From: an uncultured SAR86 cluster bacterium
Lineage (GTDB): Bacteria > Pseudomonadota > Gammaproteobacteria > Magnimaribacterales > D2472
NCBI GenBank assembly: GCA_902560315.1
Contig: CACELG010000001.1
Location: 186,001-250,000 of the forward strand
Reading direction: 5' to 3'
Length of the DNA: 64,000 nt
Position 1 is the first letter of the stretch. Each line of letters starts with the position of its first letter. The notes below the pieces were generated by a model that saw nothing but the letters and a program-made list of their open reading frames with translations, had not been told where the DNA came from and made no database searches. The position numbers were made by a program, and so were the translations under genes. Shown here piece after piece: positions 11,324 through 22,110 of the stretch.

Positions 11324-11881
11324 TTACTCCGCTGCCATTTGGTGATGTGCTAAAACTTCATCATTATAGTCAGTAATATCAAAAATTGTGTATGACAAAA
11401 TTATATTTTTTATGTTCGATGGAAGTTCATTTGAAACTAATAATTTAACTGGAAGAAGAGCTTCTTCACCAGGCATTAGTTCTTGTTGCTCGAAACAAAA
11501 ACATTCTAGCTTTTTTAAATGTGCTGCAGCGTTTGATGGGGCAACACTTGGAACTGCCTGAGCAGTCATTTTTCTATTTGTTGTATTTTTTACATAGAAA
11601 GTAGCGCCATGATATTTACCAGTTTCAATTTTCATTACTTGCTCTGAAGGTTTAAAAGTCCAGGGCATGTTTTCGTTATTAGTAGATATAAACTGAATAG
11701 CAATAGTTCTTCCATCATCCGTGATAAGGTCTTCTGAATACTCTGATTGAAAAACTTTTCCGTTAATGCCAGTTACTTCACAAAAGACATCATACAAAGG
11801 CACAAGCGCAAAACCAAAAGCAAACATTAATGGAACAGCAACTACTAATTTAATTAATGTTTTCTTAGCACCTTTTTTCAT
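11324..11881 (-). CDS. ctaG: Cytochrome c oxidase assembly protein CtaG/Cox11
   Basis: PLYDVFCEVTGINGK, ECFCFEQQELMPGEE. Confidence 0.95.
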   Translation of the reverse strand: MKKGAKKTLIKLVVAVPLMFAFGFALVPLYDVFCEVTGINGKVFQSEYSEDLITDDGRTIAIQFISTNNENMPWTFKPSEQVMKIETGKYHGATFYVKNTTNRKMTAQAVPSVAPSNAAAHLKKLECFCFEQQELMPGEEALLPVKLLVSNELPSNIKNIILSYTIFDITDYNDEVLAHHQMAAE

Positions 11882-13464
11882 TAATCAACCTTCGGTGGTG
11901 TTGAGAAGGTGTGATAAGGAGCTGGAGAAGCTACTGTCCACTCAAGACCTTTTGCCCCTTCCCAAACTTGATCAGTTGCTTTTTTGCCACCCATCACAGT
12001 TTTAATAACAATAAATAAAAACAGCAGTTGTGAAAAACCAAATAAAAATGCTCCAACGCTCGAAACCATATTCCAATCAGCAAATATTAAAGAATAATCA
12101 GGATATCTTCTTGGCATTCCTGCTAAGCCAATAAAGTGTTGAGGAAAAAAGGTTACATTAACTCCGATAAATGACAACCAAAAGTGTAGTTTTCCCAATC
12201 TTTCGTCATACATATTGCCGCACCATTTTGGAATCCAATAATAAACAGCAGCCATAATAGAGAATATTGCTCCTGGCACAAGAACATAATGAAAGTGCGC
12301 AACAACAAAGTAAGTATCGTGATATTGAAAATCAGCCGGAACAATTGCAAGCATTAAACCAGACAATCCTCCGATTGTGAAAAGAACAACAAAAGAAATA
12401 GCGAATAACATAGGCGTTTCAAAAGTAAGCGAGCCTCTAAACATTGTTGCTACCCAATTAAAGACTTTTACGCCTGTTGGAACAGCTATCAACATGGTTG
12501 CCCACATAAAGAATATTTCTGCAGCTAAAGGCAGTCCAACTGTAAACATGTGATGTGCCCAAACTACAAAAGAGAGTATGGCAATTGAAAGCATTGCCCA
12601 GACCATTGATGAATATCCAAAGAGCTGTTTCCTAGAAAATGTTTCAATTATATGAGAAACAATACCAAAGGCGGGCAAAATCATTATATATACCTCTGGG
12701 TGACCAAAGAACCAAAATATATGCTGAAATAAAACTGGATCTCCGCCTCCAGCTGCATTAAAGAAACTTGTTCCAAAATGAATATCCATTAACATCATTG
12801 TTACAGCACCGGCAAGAACTGGCATCACTGCAATTAATAAATACGCGGTAATTAACCATGACCATACAAACAAAGGCATTTTCATTAAGTCTACGCCAGG
12901 AGCTCTCATATTCATAATAGTGACAACAACATTAATTGAGCCCATTATTGAAGATGCTCCCATTATATGAACAGAAAATATAAAAAAGGTAACACTTGGG
13001 GGAGCATAGGTTGTTGATAGTGGAGCGTAAAAAGTCCATCCAAAGTTTGGAGCTCCGCCCTCCATAAATAATGATGATAATAAAATAAAGAATGCAAAAG
13101 GCAGTATCCAGAAACTTAAATTATTCATTCTGGGTAAAGCCATATCAGGTGCTCCAATCATCATTGGAACTAACCAGTTTGCTAATCCAACAAAAGCAGG
13201 CATTACCCCTCCAAAAATCATTATCAGTCCATGCAGCGTAATCATTTGATTATAAAATTCAGGTTCAACTATTTGCATTCCAGGCTGGAAAAGCTCTGCT
13301 CTAATAACCATTGCCATTGCACCACCAATCAAGAACATGGCAAAACTAAACCATAAATAAAGAGTTCCTATATCCTTATGGTTTGTTGTATACAACCATC
13401 TTGTTATGCCCTTAGCAGGCCCATGATGATGGTCGTCATGATGATTTTCTATTACTGCGCTCAT
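11881..13464 (-). CDS. coxA: Cytochrome c oxidase subunit I
   Basis: WFFGHPEVYIMILP, HHMFTVG, HDTYFVVAHFHYVL. Confidence 0.98.
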   Translation of the reverse strand: MSAVIENHHDDHHHGPAKGITRWLYTTNHKDIGTLYLWFSFAMFLIGGAMAMVIRAELFQPGMQIVEPEFYNQMITLHGLIMIFGGVMPAFVGLANWLVPMMIGAPDMALPRMNNLSFWILPFAFFILLSSLFMEGGAPNFGWTFYAPLSTTYAPPSVTFFIFSVHIMGASSIMGSINVVVTIMNMRAPGVDLMKMPLFVWSWLITAYLLIAVMPVLAGAVTMMLMDIHFGTSFFNAAGGGDPVLFQHIFWFFGHPEVYIMILPAFGIVSHIIETFSRKQLFGYSSMVWAMLSIAILSFVVWAHHMFTVGLPLAAEIFFMWATMLIAVPTGVKVFNWVATMFRGSLTFETPMLFAISFVVLFTIGGLSGLMLAIVPADFQYHDTYFVVAHFHYVLVPGAIFSIMAAVYYWIPKWCGNMYDERLGKLHFWLSFIGVNVTFFPQHFIGLAGMPRRYPDYSLIFADWNMVSSVGAFLFGFSQLLFLFIVIKTVMGGKKATDQVWEGAKGLEWTVASPAPYHTFSTPPKVD

Positions 13465-13478
13465 AATATTTTCCTATC

Positions 13479-14627
13479 TTAAATCTTTGGTTCTTTATAA
13501 TCTACGATGTCTTTTGGAATTACTATTTCTCCATCCCCTTTTTCTGCATTACCCCATGATTGTCTTGTGTATGTAATCACTGCCGCCAATTCAACTTCTG
13601 ATAAGTAACTAAAAGAATTCATGGCTGCACCCTGAACTCCTTCCATTAGGATTTCAATATTCCTATCCTTATTGTTCATAACAATATCACTACCGGCTAA
13701 AGCAGGGAATATTCCTGTGATTCCTTCTCCTGAAGTTTGATGACACGCAACACAGTTAACTTGATAGATGCCTTCGCCTCGCTCCATTAATTCTCCGGTT
13801 GTCCATTCTTTGGTAGTTAGCTCAGCAAGTTTTATTGCTTCTTGTTTCTTGCCATAGACCCAATCGTCATACTCAGACTGCTCGACTACTTTTACAACAA
13901 TAGGCATAAAGCCATGGTTTTTGCCACATAGTTCGGTGCATTTTCCTCTATAGATTCCTGGCTTGTCCACCACCGTCCATGCTGTATTCACAAATCCAGG
14001 TATGGCATCTTGTTTAATAGCGAATGCCGGCAACCACCATGAATGAATAACATCATTTGCAGTTATTAAGAATCTAATTTTTTTACCAGCAGGTATAACA
14101 ACCATTTCGTCAACTTCTTGTAAATAATTTTCGCCTTTTGGAACTAGGTTATAAATTTCATCGAGATCTGTTGAAAGATTAGAGAAAAAACTAACATCAT
14201 CTTCCAGGTAATTATACTGCCATTTCCATTGGTATCCTGTAACTTGAATATTTATATCTCCCGCTTCATCATCGTAAATCTTTACTAGTGTTTTAGAAGC
14301 TGGAACTGCCATCGCTATAAGAATAAGAAATGGTATTATGGTCCAAGCTATTTCAAGCTTGTGATTTTCATGAAATTTTGCAGGGACTGGATTTTTTTTC
14401 TTTGTATGTGCCCACATTGAGTAAAACATTACCCCAAAAACAAGAACACCGATTGCAACACATATCCAAAAAATTAACATGTGCAGTTCAAAAACTTCAT
14501 TGCTAATGTCGGTGCTTCCTCTAGTCATGTTTAGAGCAAACCAATCAGCTTTAATTAGCGGTGAAGCAACAAAAAATAAAAATATAGATATATTCTTCTT
14601 AGATAGATTAAAAAGTTTATAAATCAT
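13479..14627 (-). CDS. coxB: Cytochrome c oxidase subunit II with C-terminal cytochrome c domain
   Basis: GKCTELCGKNHGFMP CuA site; CVACH heme motif in C-terminus. Confidence 0.95.
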   Translation of the reverse strand: MIYKLFNLSKKNISIFLFFVASPLIKADWFALNMTRGSTDISNEVFELHMLIFWICVAIGVLVFGVMFYSMWAHTKKKNPVPAKFHENHKLEIAWTIIPFLILIAMAVPASKTLVKIYDDEAGDINIQVTGYQWKWQYNYLEDDVSFFSNLSTDLDEIYNLVPKGENYLQEVDEMVVIPAGKKIRFLITANDVIHSWWLPAFAIKQDAIPGFVNTAWTVVDKPGIYRGKCTELCGKNHGFMPIVVKVVEQSEYDDWVYGKKQEAIKLAELTTKEWTTGELMERGEGIYQVNCVACHQTSGEGITGIFPALAGSDIVMNNKDRNIEILMEGVQGAAMNSFSYLSEVELAAVITYTRQSWGNAEKGDGEIVIPKDIVDYKEPKI

Positions 14628-14765
14628 TATTCGCCCAAAAGTAAGTGTGCCTTTTATAATAAAAAATAGTTATATTATATTATAAGCTATTTATATAAAT
14701 ACAACAAAGCAAAAATACACATTTTTTATGCTAGGTATGATATATGTTTGGAACTTTAATTTCTA

Positions 14766-14975
14766 TTAGTTTTTGCTTCTGTTATTCTTGAAATCATCTA
14801 AGTTAATAACCTTAATTTCTTCATTATCAAGAGTGTTTTTTTCTTTAGGTCTTTTTTCAACAAAATCGCACTTTACACAATATATTTCATCATCAGAAGG
14901 GTTCAATGCAATAGTGTCTTGAGATTTACAATTTGGACATATAGCTCCTGCAATAAATTGGACAAATTTCTTCAT
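14766..14975 (-). CDS. yheV: YheV-family putative zinc-ribbon protein
   Basis: 69 aa; FIAGAICPNCKSQDTIAL...YCVKCDF (two CxxC). Confidence 0.8.
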   Translation of the reverse strand: MKKFVQFIAGAICPNCKSQDTIALNPSDDEIYCVKCDFVEKRPKEKNTLDNEEIKVINLDDFKNNRSKN

Positions 14976-15787
14976 TCTCTTAGCTCTTCTAGATCCTTAA
15001 TAACTGTCAAAGCTTCAGGAAAAACATTAAACCATTTTTCAAATGAATGTGCAGCCTGGTAAACCAACATGCCAGTTCCATCAAAAACATTTTCTGATGT
15101 TTCTTTTGCCCACTTACAAAAAGGAGTAACAGTTAAAGAGTAATTTAAGTCATAAAAATAAGTTTTTGAGTTAACAGGCAAGTCGTTTATTGGCTTAAAA
15201 TTACCAGTCAATCCAGCCGAAGATCCATTTATCACCAAATCATATTTAGCATCACCACTATGGCCAGCTTTTATTGGGGCCATATTTGAAAATTTTCGTA
15301 TTAGCCTGTTTGCCTTTTCTTGAGTTCTATTAATTAGAGAGATTTCTTTGGGGCTACTCTTTGCAACTCTATATAAAATGCTTTCTATTGCTGCTCCAGC
15401 ACCAATTATTAAGATATTCTTATCTTCTAATTCAAAACCCCTATTATCTATATCATTTATAAACCCTATACCATCAGTAGAAGATAGAGAAAGTAAATTT
15501 CCATCCTTATAAATAGTATTTACAGCATTAATGTATTTTGCTTCTTCAGAAATATTGCCTTCGATCTTTGCAGCTCTTTTCTTATGAGGCAATGTTATAT
15601 TCAAACCTTTGGCGAGTTTGTCAGAAAAAAATTCTTTTATGAATTGATCAAAATCAACTTCATTAACTCTATAGGGTAGATATTCAATATTAATGTTTTC
15701 ATTTCTTGCAAACCTAGAATGTATAAAAGGAGATAGTGAGTGTTCTATTGGATCACCCAAAACTCCTAATCTGTATTTTTTAGACAT
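14972..15787 (-). CDS. aroE: Shikimate dehydrogenase
   Basis: GVLGDPIEHSLSP, NITLPHKK, FDGTGMLVYQAAHSFEKW. Confidence 0.94.
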   Translation of the reverse strand: MSKKYRLGVLGDPIEHSLSPFIHSRFARNENINIEYLPYRVNEVDFDQFIKEFFSDKLAKGLNITLPHKKRAAKIEGNISEEAKYINAVNTIYKDGNLLSLSSTDGIGFINDIDNRGFELEDKNILIIGAGAAIESILYRVAKSSPKEISLINRTQEKANRLIRKFSNMAPIKAGHSGDAKYDLVINGSSAGLTGNFKPINDLPVNSKTYFYDLNYSLTVTPFCKWAKETSENVFDGTGMLVYQAAHSFEKWFNVFPEALTVIKDLEELRE

Positions 15788-16685
15788 TCCAATCTCTATT
15801 AATGACTTTCAATAACTTTTTTTCTAGATCTTTATATTTTGGGCTTTTTTTGTAAGACCATTTTACATGTGATGGCAAAGAAGCCAATATTGATTCAATT
15901 CTTCCATTAGATTTTAGACCAAACGCAGTGCCTCTATCATAGATTAGATTAAATTCAGCATATCTCCCCCTTCTAACTAGCTGGAATTCTTTTTCTTCTT
16001 TGGTAAATTTAATTGATTTTCTTTTGTTTAATATACTCATATATGAATTGATATAAGAAGAAGCAACTGATTCAAGCATTTTTAAGCTGTTTTTGAGGCT
16101 CAAATCTGATAAATTGTCAAAAAATATGCCGCCAACACCCCTTCTTTCATTTCTGTGCGGTATAAAAAAGTATTCGTTGCAGTTTTCAGAGAACTGTTTA
16201 TAAAAACTACCGCTAAATGGCTCTAATGAAGCTTTCGCTTCTTTGTGCCAATTAACGATATCTTTTTCAAAGGGTATATATGGTGTTAAATCATATCCTC
16301 CACCAATCCACCAGTTATCAATTGCGCCTTTTTTATCCAAAATAGCAAATAAACGAACATTCATATGGCTTGAGGGTATATTAGGGTTTTTTGGATGAGA
16401 TATTACAGAAATGCCCATTGCATGATAGCCGTTTTTAATAGTTTTCTTTAAAGAGCTTGGAAGAGCAGAATCTGGTAATTGGTTTCCATATATTGAAGAA
16501 AAATTAACCGCGCAATTATCGAACAAGCTTCCGTTTGCAATAATGAAAGTTTTACCGCCCCCGCCTTCTTCTCTTTTCCATGAGTCATAACTTATTTCTG
16601 AGTTTTTTGATGTCTCTAAATTTTCAAATTCCTTACGTATTTGAGATTGGATATTCTTAAATGTATGTTCTAATTCTTTTATCAT
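15780..16685 (-). CDS. hemF: Oxygen-dependent coproporphyrinogen III oxidase
   Basis: WWIGGGYDLTPY, RRGRYAEFNLIYDRGTAFGL. Confidence 0.95.
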   Translation of the reverse strand: MIKELEHTFKNIQSQIRKEFENLETSKNSEISYDSWKREEGGGGKTFIIANGSLFDNCAVNFSSIYGNQLPDSALPSSLKKTIKNGYHAMGISVISHPKNPNIPSSHMNVRLFAILDKKGAIDNWWIGGGYDLTPYIPFEKDIVNWHKEAKASLEPFSGSFYKQFSENCNEYFFIPHRNERRGVGGIFFDNLSDLSLKNSLKMLESVASSYINSYMSILNKRKSIKFTKEEKEFQLVRRGRYAEFNLIYDRGTAFGLKSNGRIESILASLPSHVKWSYKKSPKYKDLEKKLLKVINRDWNV

Positions 16686-16686
16686 T

Positions 16687-17247
16687 CTATTCTCTAATAA
16701 TAGCCTTTGTTTCTAAATCAATTATCTTTGATGGGGAGGTGTTTTTACCAAGAGGCTCATCATAATATGCCAAATCTTCATATTCAAAAAAATTAATTAT
16801 ATCGATAGGATTATTCATATTTTTTTCTCCAGAGATATTTGCTGATGTAGATACCATGAAACCTGAAAATGCTTTTATTAATGTGTTTATAGGTAAGTGA
16901 TTACTTACTCTTATAGCTATTTTTCCACTTTCATTATGTAAATGTATTGGCAGTTTATTATTATATTTAATTAAAAAGGTGTATGCGCCTGGCCAGTATT
17001 TCATCAGATAATTTTGATCATCTATATTAATTTTCTGCAAATAGTTTTCAATAGCATCTAGTGACTCTACTAACAAAATAAAACTTTTATTTTTATTTCT
17101 TTTCTTTAATTTAAAAATTTTTTCAACAGCATCTTTATTAAAAGCATCGCAACCTATTCCCCAAATTGATTCTGTGGGATGAATTAAAGTTTTTCCGGAA
17201 TTAAGCCACTCTATAGCTGAGTCAAGATTTAATGAAACTTTATTCAA
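16687..17247 (-). CDS. tsaC: L-threonylcarbamoyladenylate synthase
   Basis: HPTESIWGIGCDAF, VSTSANISGE. Confidence 0.9.
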   Translation of the reverse strand: MNKVSLNLDSAIEWLNSGKTLIHPTESIWGIGCDAFNKDAVEKIFKLKKRNKNKSFILLVESLDAIENYLQKINIDDQNYLMKYWPGAYTFLIKYNNKLPIHLHNESGKIAIRVSNHLPINTLIKAFSGFMVSTSANISGEKNMNNPIDIINFFEYEDLAYYDEPLGKNTSPSKIIDLETKAIIRE

Positions 17248-17748
17248 TTATGAGTTAAGTTTTTTATCTTTTTCTAAAACTTCTTTCCTCATATTTTCTT
17301 TGTACTCTACTAATTTTTTGGCTAAGTCTTCATTTCCTGTTGCAAGAATTTGAACTGCTAGAATTGCGCTATTTTTGGCACCGCTTTTTCCTACAGCAAC
17401 AGTAGCAACTGGAACGCCAGGTGGCATCATAGCCGTTGAGAGCAAAGAATCTATTCCACCCATACCACCAGATTCAATTGGGATGCCAATAACAGGCTTT
17501 GTTGAGTGCGCTGCTACTGCTCCAGCAAGGTGGGCTGCCATACCTGCTGCAGCAATAAATACTTTACAACCATTTTTTTCTGAATCTGAGATCAATTTCA
17601 TAACATCATGCGGAGTTCTATGTGCAGACATAACATTTTTAGTAAATTTAACTCCAAATGACTCTAAAATAGGGAAAATTGCCTCTACTACAGGCAAATC
17701 TGAGTCAGAACCCATTATTATTGCTACTTGAACTGTTTCGTTTGTCAT
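17248..17748 (-). CDS. purE: N5-carboxyaminoimidazole ribonucleotide mutase
   Basis: IIMGSDSDLPVV, SAHRTP, AAAGMAAHLAG. Confidence 0.95.
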   Translation of the reverse strand: MTNETVQVAIIMGSDSDLPVVEAIFPILESFGVKFTKNVMSAHRTPHDVMKLISDSEKNGCKVFIAAAGMAAHLAGAVAAHSTKPVIGIPIESGGMGGIDSLLSTAMMPPGVPVATVAVGKSGAKNSAILAVQILATGNEDLAKKLVEYKENMRKEVLEKDKKLNS

Positions 17749-17812
17749 TTTTATATACTCTTAAATTGTTAACTGGATTATAATCTCGGAATTATAATAA
17801 AAAATACCAAAA

Positions 17813-18316
17813 ATGGCTAAAAAATTGAAAATTTTAATATTTCCTGACCCTAGATTACGAAAAGTTGCAAAAAAAGTAACAAAATTCGACAAAAGTCTAG
17901 AAAATTTAGCAAATGATATGCTAGAAACAATGTATATTGCCAATGGAATAGGTCTTGCTGCAACTCAAGTTGATCGTCATATTAGACTAATTGTGATGGA
18001 TTTATCAGAAGAACGAGATGATCCTAGAATTTTTATCAATCCAACATTCAAAGTACTTAAAAATCATAAATTATTTGAGTTTGAAGAGGGCTGCCTTTCA
18101 ATTCCCGGCTTTAATGAAACCATTGCTCGTCCTGATAAAATAGAGCTGACATGGCAAGATATTAAGGGCAATCAGCATATAGACAATCCTGAGGGGCTTT
18201 TAACTGTATGTATTCAACACGAAATCGATCATTTAGATGGAAGATTAATGGTTGACTATATTAGCTCACTCAAAAGAGATCGAATAAGAAGTAAGCTTTT
18301 AAAAGAAAATAAATGA
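17813..18316 (+). CDS. def: Peptide deformylase
   Basis: GIGLAATQV, EEGCLSIPG, QHEIDHLDG. Confidence 0.96.
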   Translation: MAKKLKILIFPDPRLRKVAKKVTKFDKSLENLANDMLETMYIANGIGLAATQVDRHIRLIVMDLSEERDDPRIFINPTFKVLKNHKLFEFEEGCLSIPGFNETIARPDKIELTWQDIKGNQHIDNPEGLLTVCIQHEIDHLDGRLMVDYISSLKRDRIRSKLLKENK

Positions 18317-18340
18317 AATTACAGGTAATTAAACGAAATT

Positions 18341-19261
18341 ATGAATATCTTATATGCTGGAACACCATCTAACTCAGCCAAAATACTCCGCTATCTTGCC
18401 AAACTTAAGCCTTTTAATATTAAAGGTGTCTTAACGCAACCTGATAAAAAAGGTAAAAGAGGTAATAACCTATTAGAGTCTCCAGTTGCTATTGCAGCTA
18501 AAGATTTAAAATTGGAAGTTTTCAAGCCTGAAAACCTTAATTCAAATGAAATCATAAGTAATTTAGGTTTATTAGATATTGATTTCCTTGTTGTGATTGC
18601 ATATGGAAAAATTATTCCACCTTGGCTTCTTGAATTACCAAGCAAGTCATCAATTAATGTACATTTCTCAATATTGCCTAAATATAGAGGAGCGTCTCCA
18701 ATTCAGTCAGCTTTATTAAATGGTGATGATAGTAGTGGGATATCAATTATTGAGATGTCAGAAGCTTTAGATGCTGGAGATATATTTTCATCATTCATTG
18801 TAAAGATTAATCCAGAGGATAATAAATCAACACTTGAAAATAAATTAACCAACAAATGCATTACTGAGTTGCCAACAACATTAGATTTAGTTAAAGCTAA
18901 TAAGATAGAAGCAAAAAAACAAGATAATTCCAGCGCTTCTTATTGTAAAAAAATTACAAAGTCAGACTCTATTATTGATTTTAATGAAACAACTAGAAGT
19001 ATTATTAATAAATTTAGAGCTTTTTATGGATGGCCTGGAACATCTTTTATCTACAAAGATATACAAATTAAAATACACAATATGTTAGAAACCAAAATAA
19101 TTAATGGGGGTAAACCAGGCACAATTTATAGGTTAGATAATGAAGGTTTGTATATAAATACAAATGATTCAATGATAGTGATCACTCACTTACAGTTCCC
19201 AAACAAGAACATAATCTCATCTAATGACGTGTTCAACTCATATAAAGAGTTTTTTTCATAA
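18341..19261 (+). CDS. fmt: Methionyl-tRNA formyltransferase
   Basis: NVHFSILPKYRGASPIQSALLNGD, FYGWPGT. Confidence 0.95.
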   Translation: MNILYAGTPSNSAKILRYLAKLKPFNIKGVLTQPDKKGKRGNNLLESPVAIAAKDLKLEVFKPENLNSNEIISNLGLLDIDFLVVIAYGKIIPPWLLELPSKSSINVHFSILPKYRGASPIQSALLNGDDSSGISIIEMSEALDAGDIFSSFIVKINPEDNKSTLENKLTNKCITELPTTLDLVKANKIEAKKQDNSSASYCKKITKSDSIIDFNETTRSIINKFRAFYGWPGTSFIYKDIQIKIHNMLETKIINGGKPGTIYRLDNEGLYINTNDSMIVITHLQFPNKNIISSNDVFNSYKEFFS

Positions 19262-19318
19262 AGATAAATTTTTACAATAAGTCTTGCTTTATTTAAAAAG
19301 AGGTTTAATTTACACAAT

Positions 19319-20674
19319 ATGAAAGTGCTAATTTTAGGTGCTGGTCGTGTTGGTGGAAGTCTTGCCAGGGCTTTGGTTAATAATAACTATGACGTGTCTA
19401 TTATAGATCTAAACAAAAATGTCCTTGAGTCCTTGGAAGATAAATTAGATATATTAACTGTTGAAGGTCATGCTTCACATCCTATTTCTATAAAAAAAGC
19501 TGGTGCTGATAATGAAACAACTTTAATAGCTGTAACATCTGATGATGAGGTCAATTTAATTGCCTGTCAGATTGCAAAGAAACAATTTGATGTAAAAAAA
19601 ACAATTTGCAGACTTTCAGAGAAATCATATACAAAAAATCTTGATATTTTTGGTGAAAATATTATTGATATTGTAATAAATCCTGAAAAAGAAGTTATGA
19701 AGCATCTTAAAGAGTTGATTATTCATCCAGGGGCTGAGCAAATTGAACAGTTTGCTGAAGGGAAAGTAAATCTAGTTAGTGTTAAAGCCAAGAAGAAAGC
19801 AAAACTTGTTGGAAGAGAGCTAAAAGGTATTAAAGATGATATGCCAGATACAGATGCCTTTGTCGCATCAATTTATAGAAAAGGAAAGCCCTTTATTCCT
19901 TCTGGAGATACAGTTATAAAAGAATCAGATGAAATATATTTTATTTCTTCGGCTTCAAACATTGATCAAATTGTAAATGAATTCAGAGATCAAGATGATA
20001 TTTACTCAAGAGTAATGATTGTTGGAGGTGGTAAAATTGGTAATTCCTTGGCAAAAGAACTTGAAGATGATTACAAAATCAAGTTAATTGATTCTAATAA
20101 AGATAAGTGTAAGAAATTATCTAAAAATCTAGATAAAACAATTGTTCTTCATGGTTCAGCTACAGATGAAGATCTTTTAAAAAGTGAAAATATTTCTAAT
20201 ATAGATATTTTTTGTGCATTAACTGACGACGATGAAACAAACTTGATGTCTTCCTTGCTTGCAAAAAAAATGGGAGCAAAGAAAACTATGATAATTTTAA
20301 ATAACCCTTCTTACTTGGGATTGGTTCCGGGCTTTATTGATACTTATATAGCTCCTTATAGATTAACGGTCTCTTCTGTTCTTCAAGATTTAAGAGAGGG
20401 TGATGTTACTCAAGATGTCTTACTAAAAATGGATACAGGGGCTGAAGCGATCGAAGGTATTGTTCATGCTAATGAATTTACATCTAATTTATTTGGAAAA
20501 TCGTTAAAGGAAATCCCATTGCCCGAAGGTGCTTCTATTGGAGCAGTGGTTAGACATGGAGATCTATTAATGCCTAACTCTGATGTAGAGCTTTGTTTAA
20601 ATGATCATCTAATTGTTTTTTTAGCAGATAAAAAAATGGTATCAGAAGTTGAGGTTTTATTTAAAACAAGCTGA
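19319..20674 (+). CDS. trkA: Trk potassium transporter TrkA
   Basis: Two Rossmann NAD-binding (RCK) repeats: LILGAGRVGGSLA and VMIVGGGKIGNSLA. Confidence 0.94.
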   Translation: MKVLILGAGRVGGSLARALVNNNYDVSIIDLNKNVLESLEDKLDILTVEGHASHPISIKKAGADNETTLIAVTSDDEVNLIACQIAKKQFDVKKTICRLSEKSYTKNLDIFGENIIDIVINPEKEVMKHLKELIIHPGAEQIEQFAEGKVNLVSVKAKKKAKLVGRELKGIKDDMPDTDAFVASIYRKGKPFIPSGDTVIKESDEIYFISSASNIDQIVNEFRDQDDIYSRVMIVGGGKIGNSLAKELEDDYKIKLIDSNKDKCKKLSKNLDKTIVLHGSATDEDLLKSENISNIDIFCALTDDDETNLMSSLLAKKMGAKKTMIILNNPSYLGLVPGFIDTYIAPYRLTVSSVLQDLREGDVTQDVLLKMDTGAEAIEGIVHANEFTSNLFGKSLKEIPLPEGASIGAVVRHGDLLMPNSDVELCLNDHLIVFLADKKMVSEVEVLFKTS

Positions 20675-22110
20675 TGAACCCAAAATCAATAGTAAACTTA
20701 TTTAGCATATTAGTTTTATTCTTTAGCTTTTCTTACGTATTCCCTATTATTGTTTCAATCATATTTGAGGATGGAGCGCTTGATATATTTATAAAAACAT
20801 TGATTGGTGTCAGTTCTCTAGGAATATTGGGCTTGCTTTTAACAAGGAATATTGAGAATGATCTTTCTCAAAAAGATGGGTTTGTAATAATTGTAATGTT
20901 TTGGATAGTATTATCCATTGCTGGATCAGTTCCGTTTTATCTTAGCGGAATGAGCATGATTGATTCTTTTTTTGAGTCTATGTCAGGTATCACTACAACA
21001 GGGGCTTCTGTAATTTCGAATATTGATGTCTTGCCTGAGTCTTTGTTATTTTATAGACAGTTATTACAGTGGATGGGAGGAATGGGATTAATAGTTCTAG
21101 CGATTGCTGTAATGCCTTTATTAGGAATTGGTGGGGGTCAAATATATAAAACTGAAATTCCTGGTGCAATGGGTGAACAAAAACTTACGCCCAGGATAAA
21201 AGAAACTGCTCAAGCTTTGTGGTCAATATACTTAGGTTTAACTGTTATTTGTGCTCTGTTGTATTACATCAGTGGTATGTCTATGTTTGACGCTGTATCA
21301 CATTCTATGTCTACAGTTGCTATTGGTGGCTTCTCAACCCACAATGAAAGCATTGGATTCTATAACAGCTTTTCTATAGAACTTATCTGTATGGTCTTTA
21401 TGCTTTTATCTGCTTTTAGTTTCACACTTCATTACTTTGCATTATATAAAAGAAAACCTCTTAAATATTTATATGATCCTGAATTAAGGTTTTTTGTTGG
21501 AATAATTTTTATTATTTTTGCTTTAGCAGTAATTATTAGTGTGGTATCGAATAATATAACTACAAATGAAATAAAAAATATTGCATTTCATACTGTTTCC
21601 ATGGTCACCACTACAGGCTTTACTGTTTCAAATTCTTCAGATTGGCCTTTTTCATTATCTTTCTTATTATTAATGGGTGCTTTCATTGGAGCTTGTTCTG
21701 GATCTGTTGGGGGAGGTATTAAATCTTGGAGGGTTATGATTATGATTAATCATGCCTATTTAAATATAATGAAGATAATACATCCTAACTCAATAGTATC
21801 ATTAAAAATTGGAACAAGAAGTGTTGATGACCAAGCAGCCACATCCGTGTGGGGATTTTTTTCTATTTATGTAATTTCTTTTATGGTGCTGCTGCTGGCT
21901 ATATTAGTCTCTGGATTAGATCTGGAATCAGCGTTCTCAGCGGTTGGGGCATGCTTAAATAATTTGGGTCCGGGTTTAGGAGTTGTTTCTGAAAATTACT
22001 CAAGTATAAGTTCATACTCAAAAGGGATTTTAGCATTTGCAATGTTGTTGGGAAGGTTAGAAATCTTCACTTTGCTTGTAATACTAACTCCAATGTTTTG
22101 GGCTAAATAA
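20674..22110 (+). CDS. trkH: Trk potassium uptake channel TrkH
   Basis: ESMSGITTTGASV, MVTTTGFTVS, CSGSVGGGIKSWR. Confidence 0.94.
   Translation: MNPKSIVNLFSILVLFFSFSYVFPIIVSIIFEDGALDIFIKTLIGVSSLGILGLLLTRNIENDLSQKDGFVIIVMFWIVLSIAGSVPFYLSGMSMIDSFFESMSGITTTGASVISNIDVLPESLLFYRQLLQWMGGMGLIVLAIAVMPLLGIGGGQIYKTEIPGAMGEQKLTPRIKETAQALWSIYLGLTVICALLYYISGMSMFDAVSHSMSTVAIGGFSTHNESIGFYNSFSIELICMVFMLLSAFSFTLHYFALYKRKPLKYLYDPELRFFVGIIFIIFALAVIISVVSNNITTNEIKNIAFHTVSMVTTTGFTVSNSSDWPFSLSFLLLMGAFIGACSGSVGGGIKSWRVMIMINHAYLNIMKIIHPNSIVSLKIGTRSVDDQAATSVWGFFSIYVISFMVLLLAILVSGLDLESAFSAVGACLNNLGPGLGVVSENYSSISSYSKGILAFAMLLGRLEIFTLLVILTPMFWAK

Noticed and set aside
17375-17731. 118-aa + strand ORF
   Set aside because: Antisense to purE.
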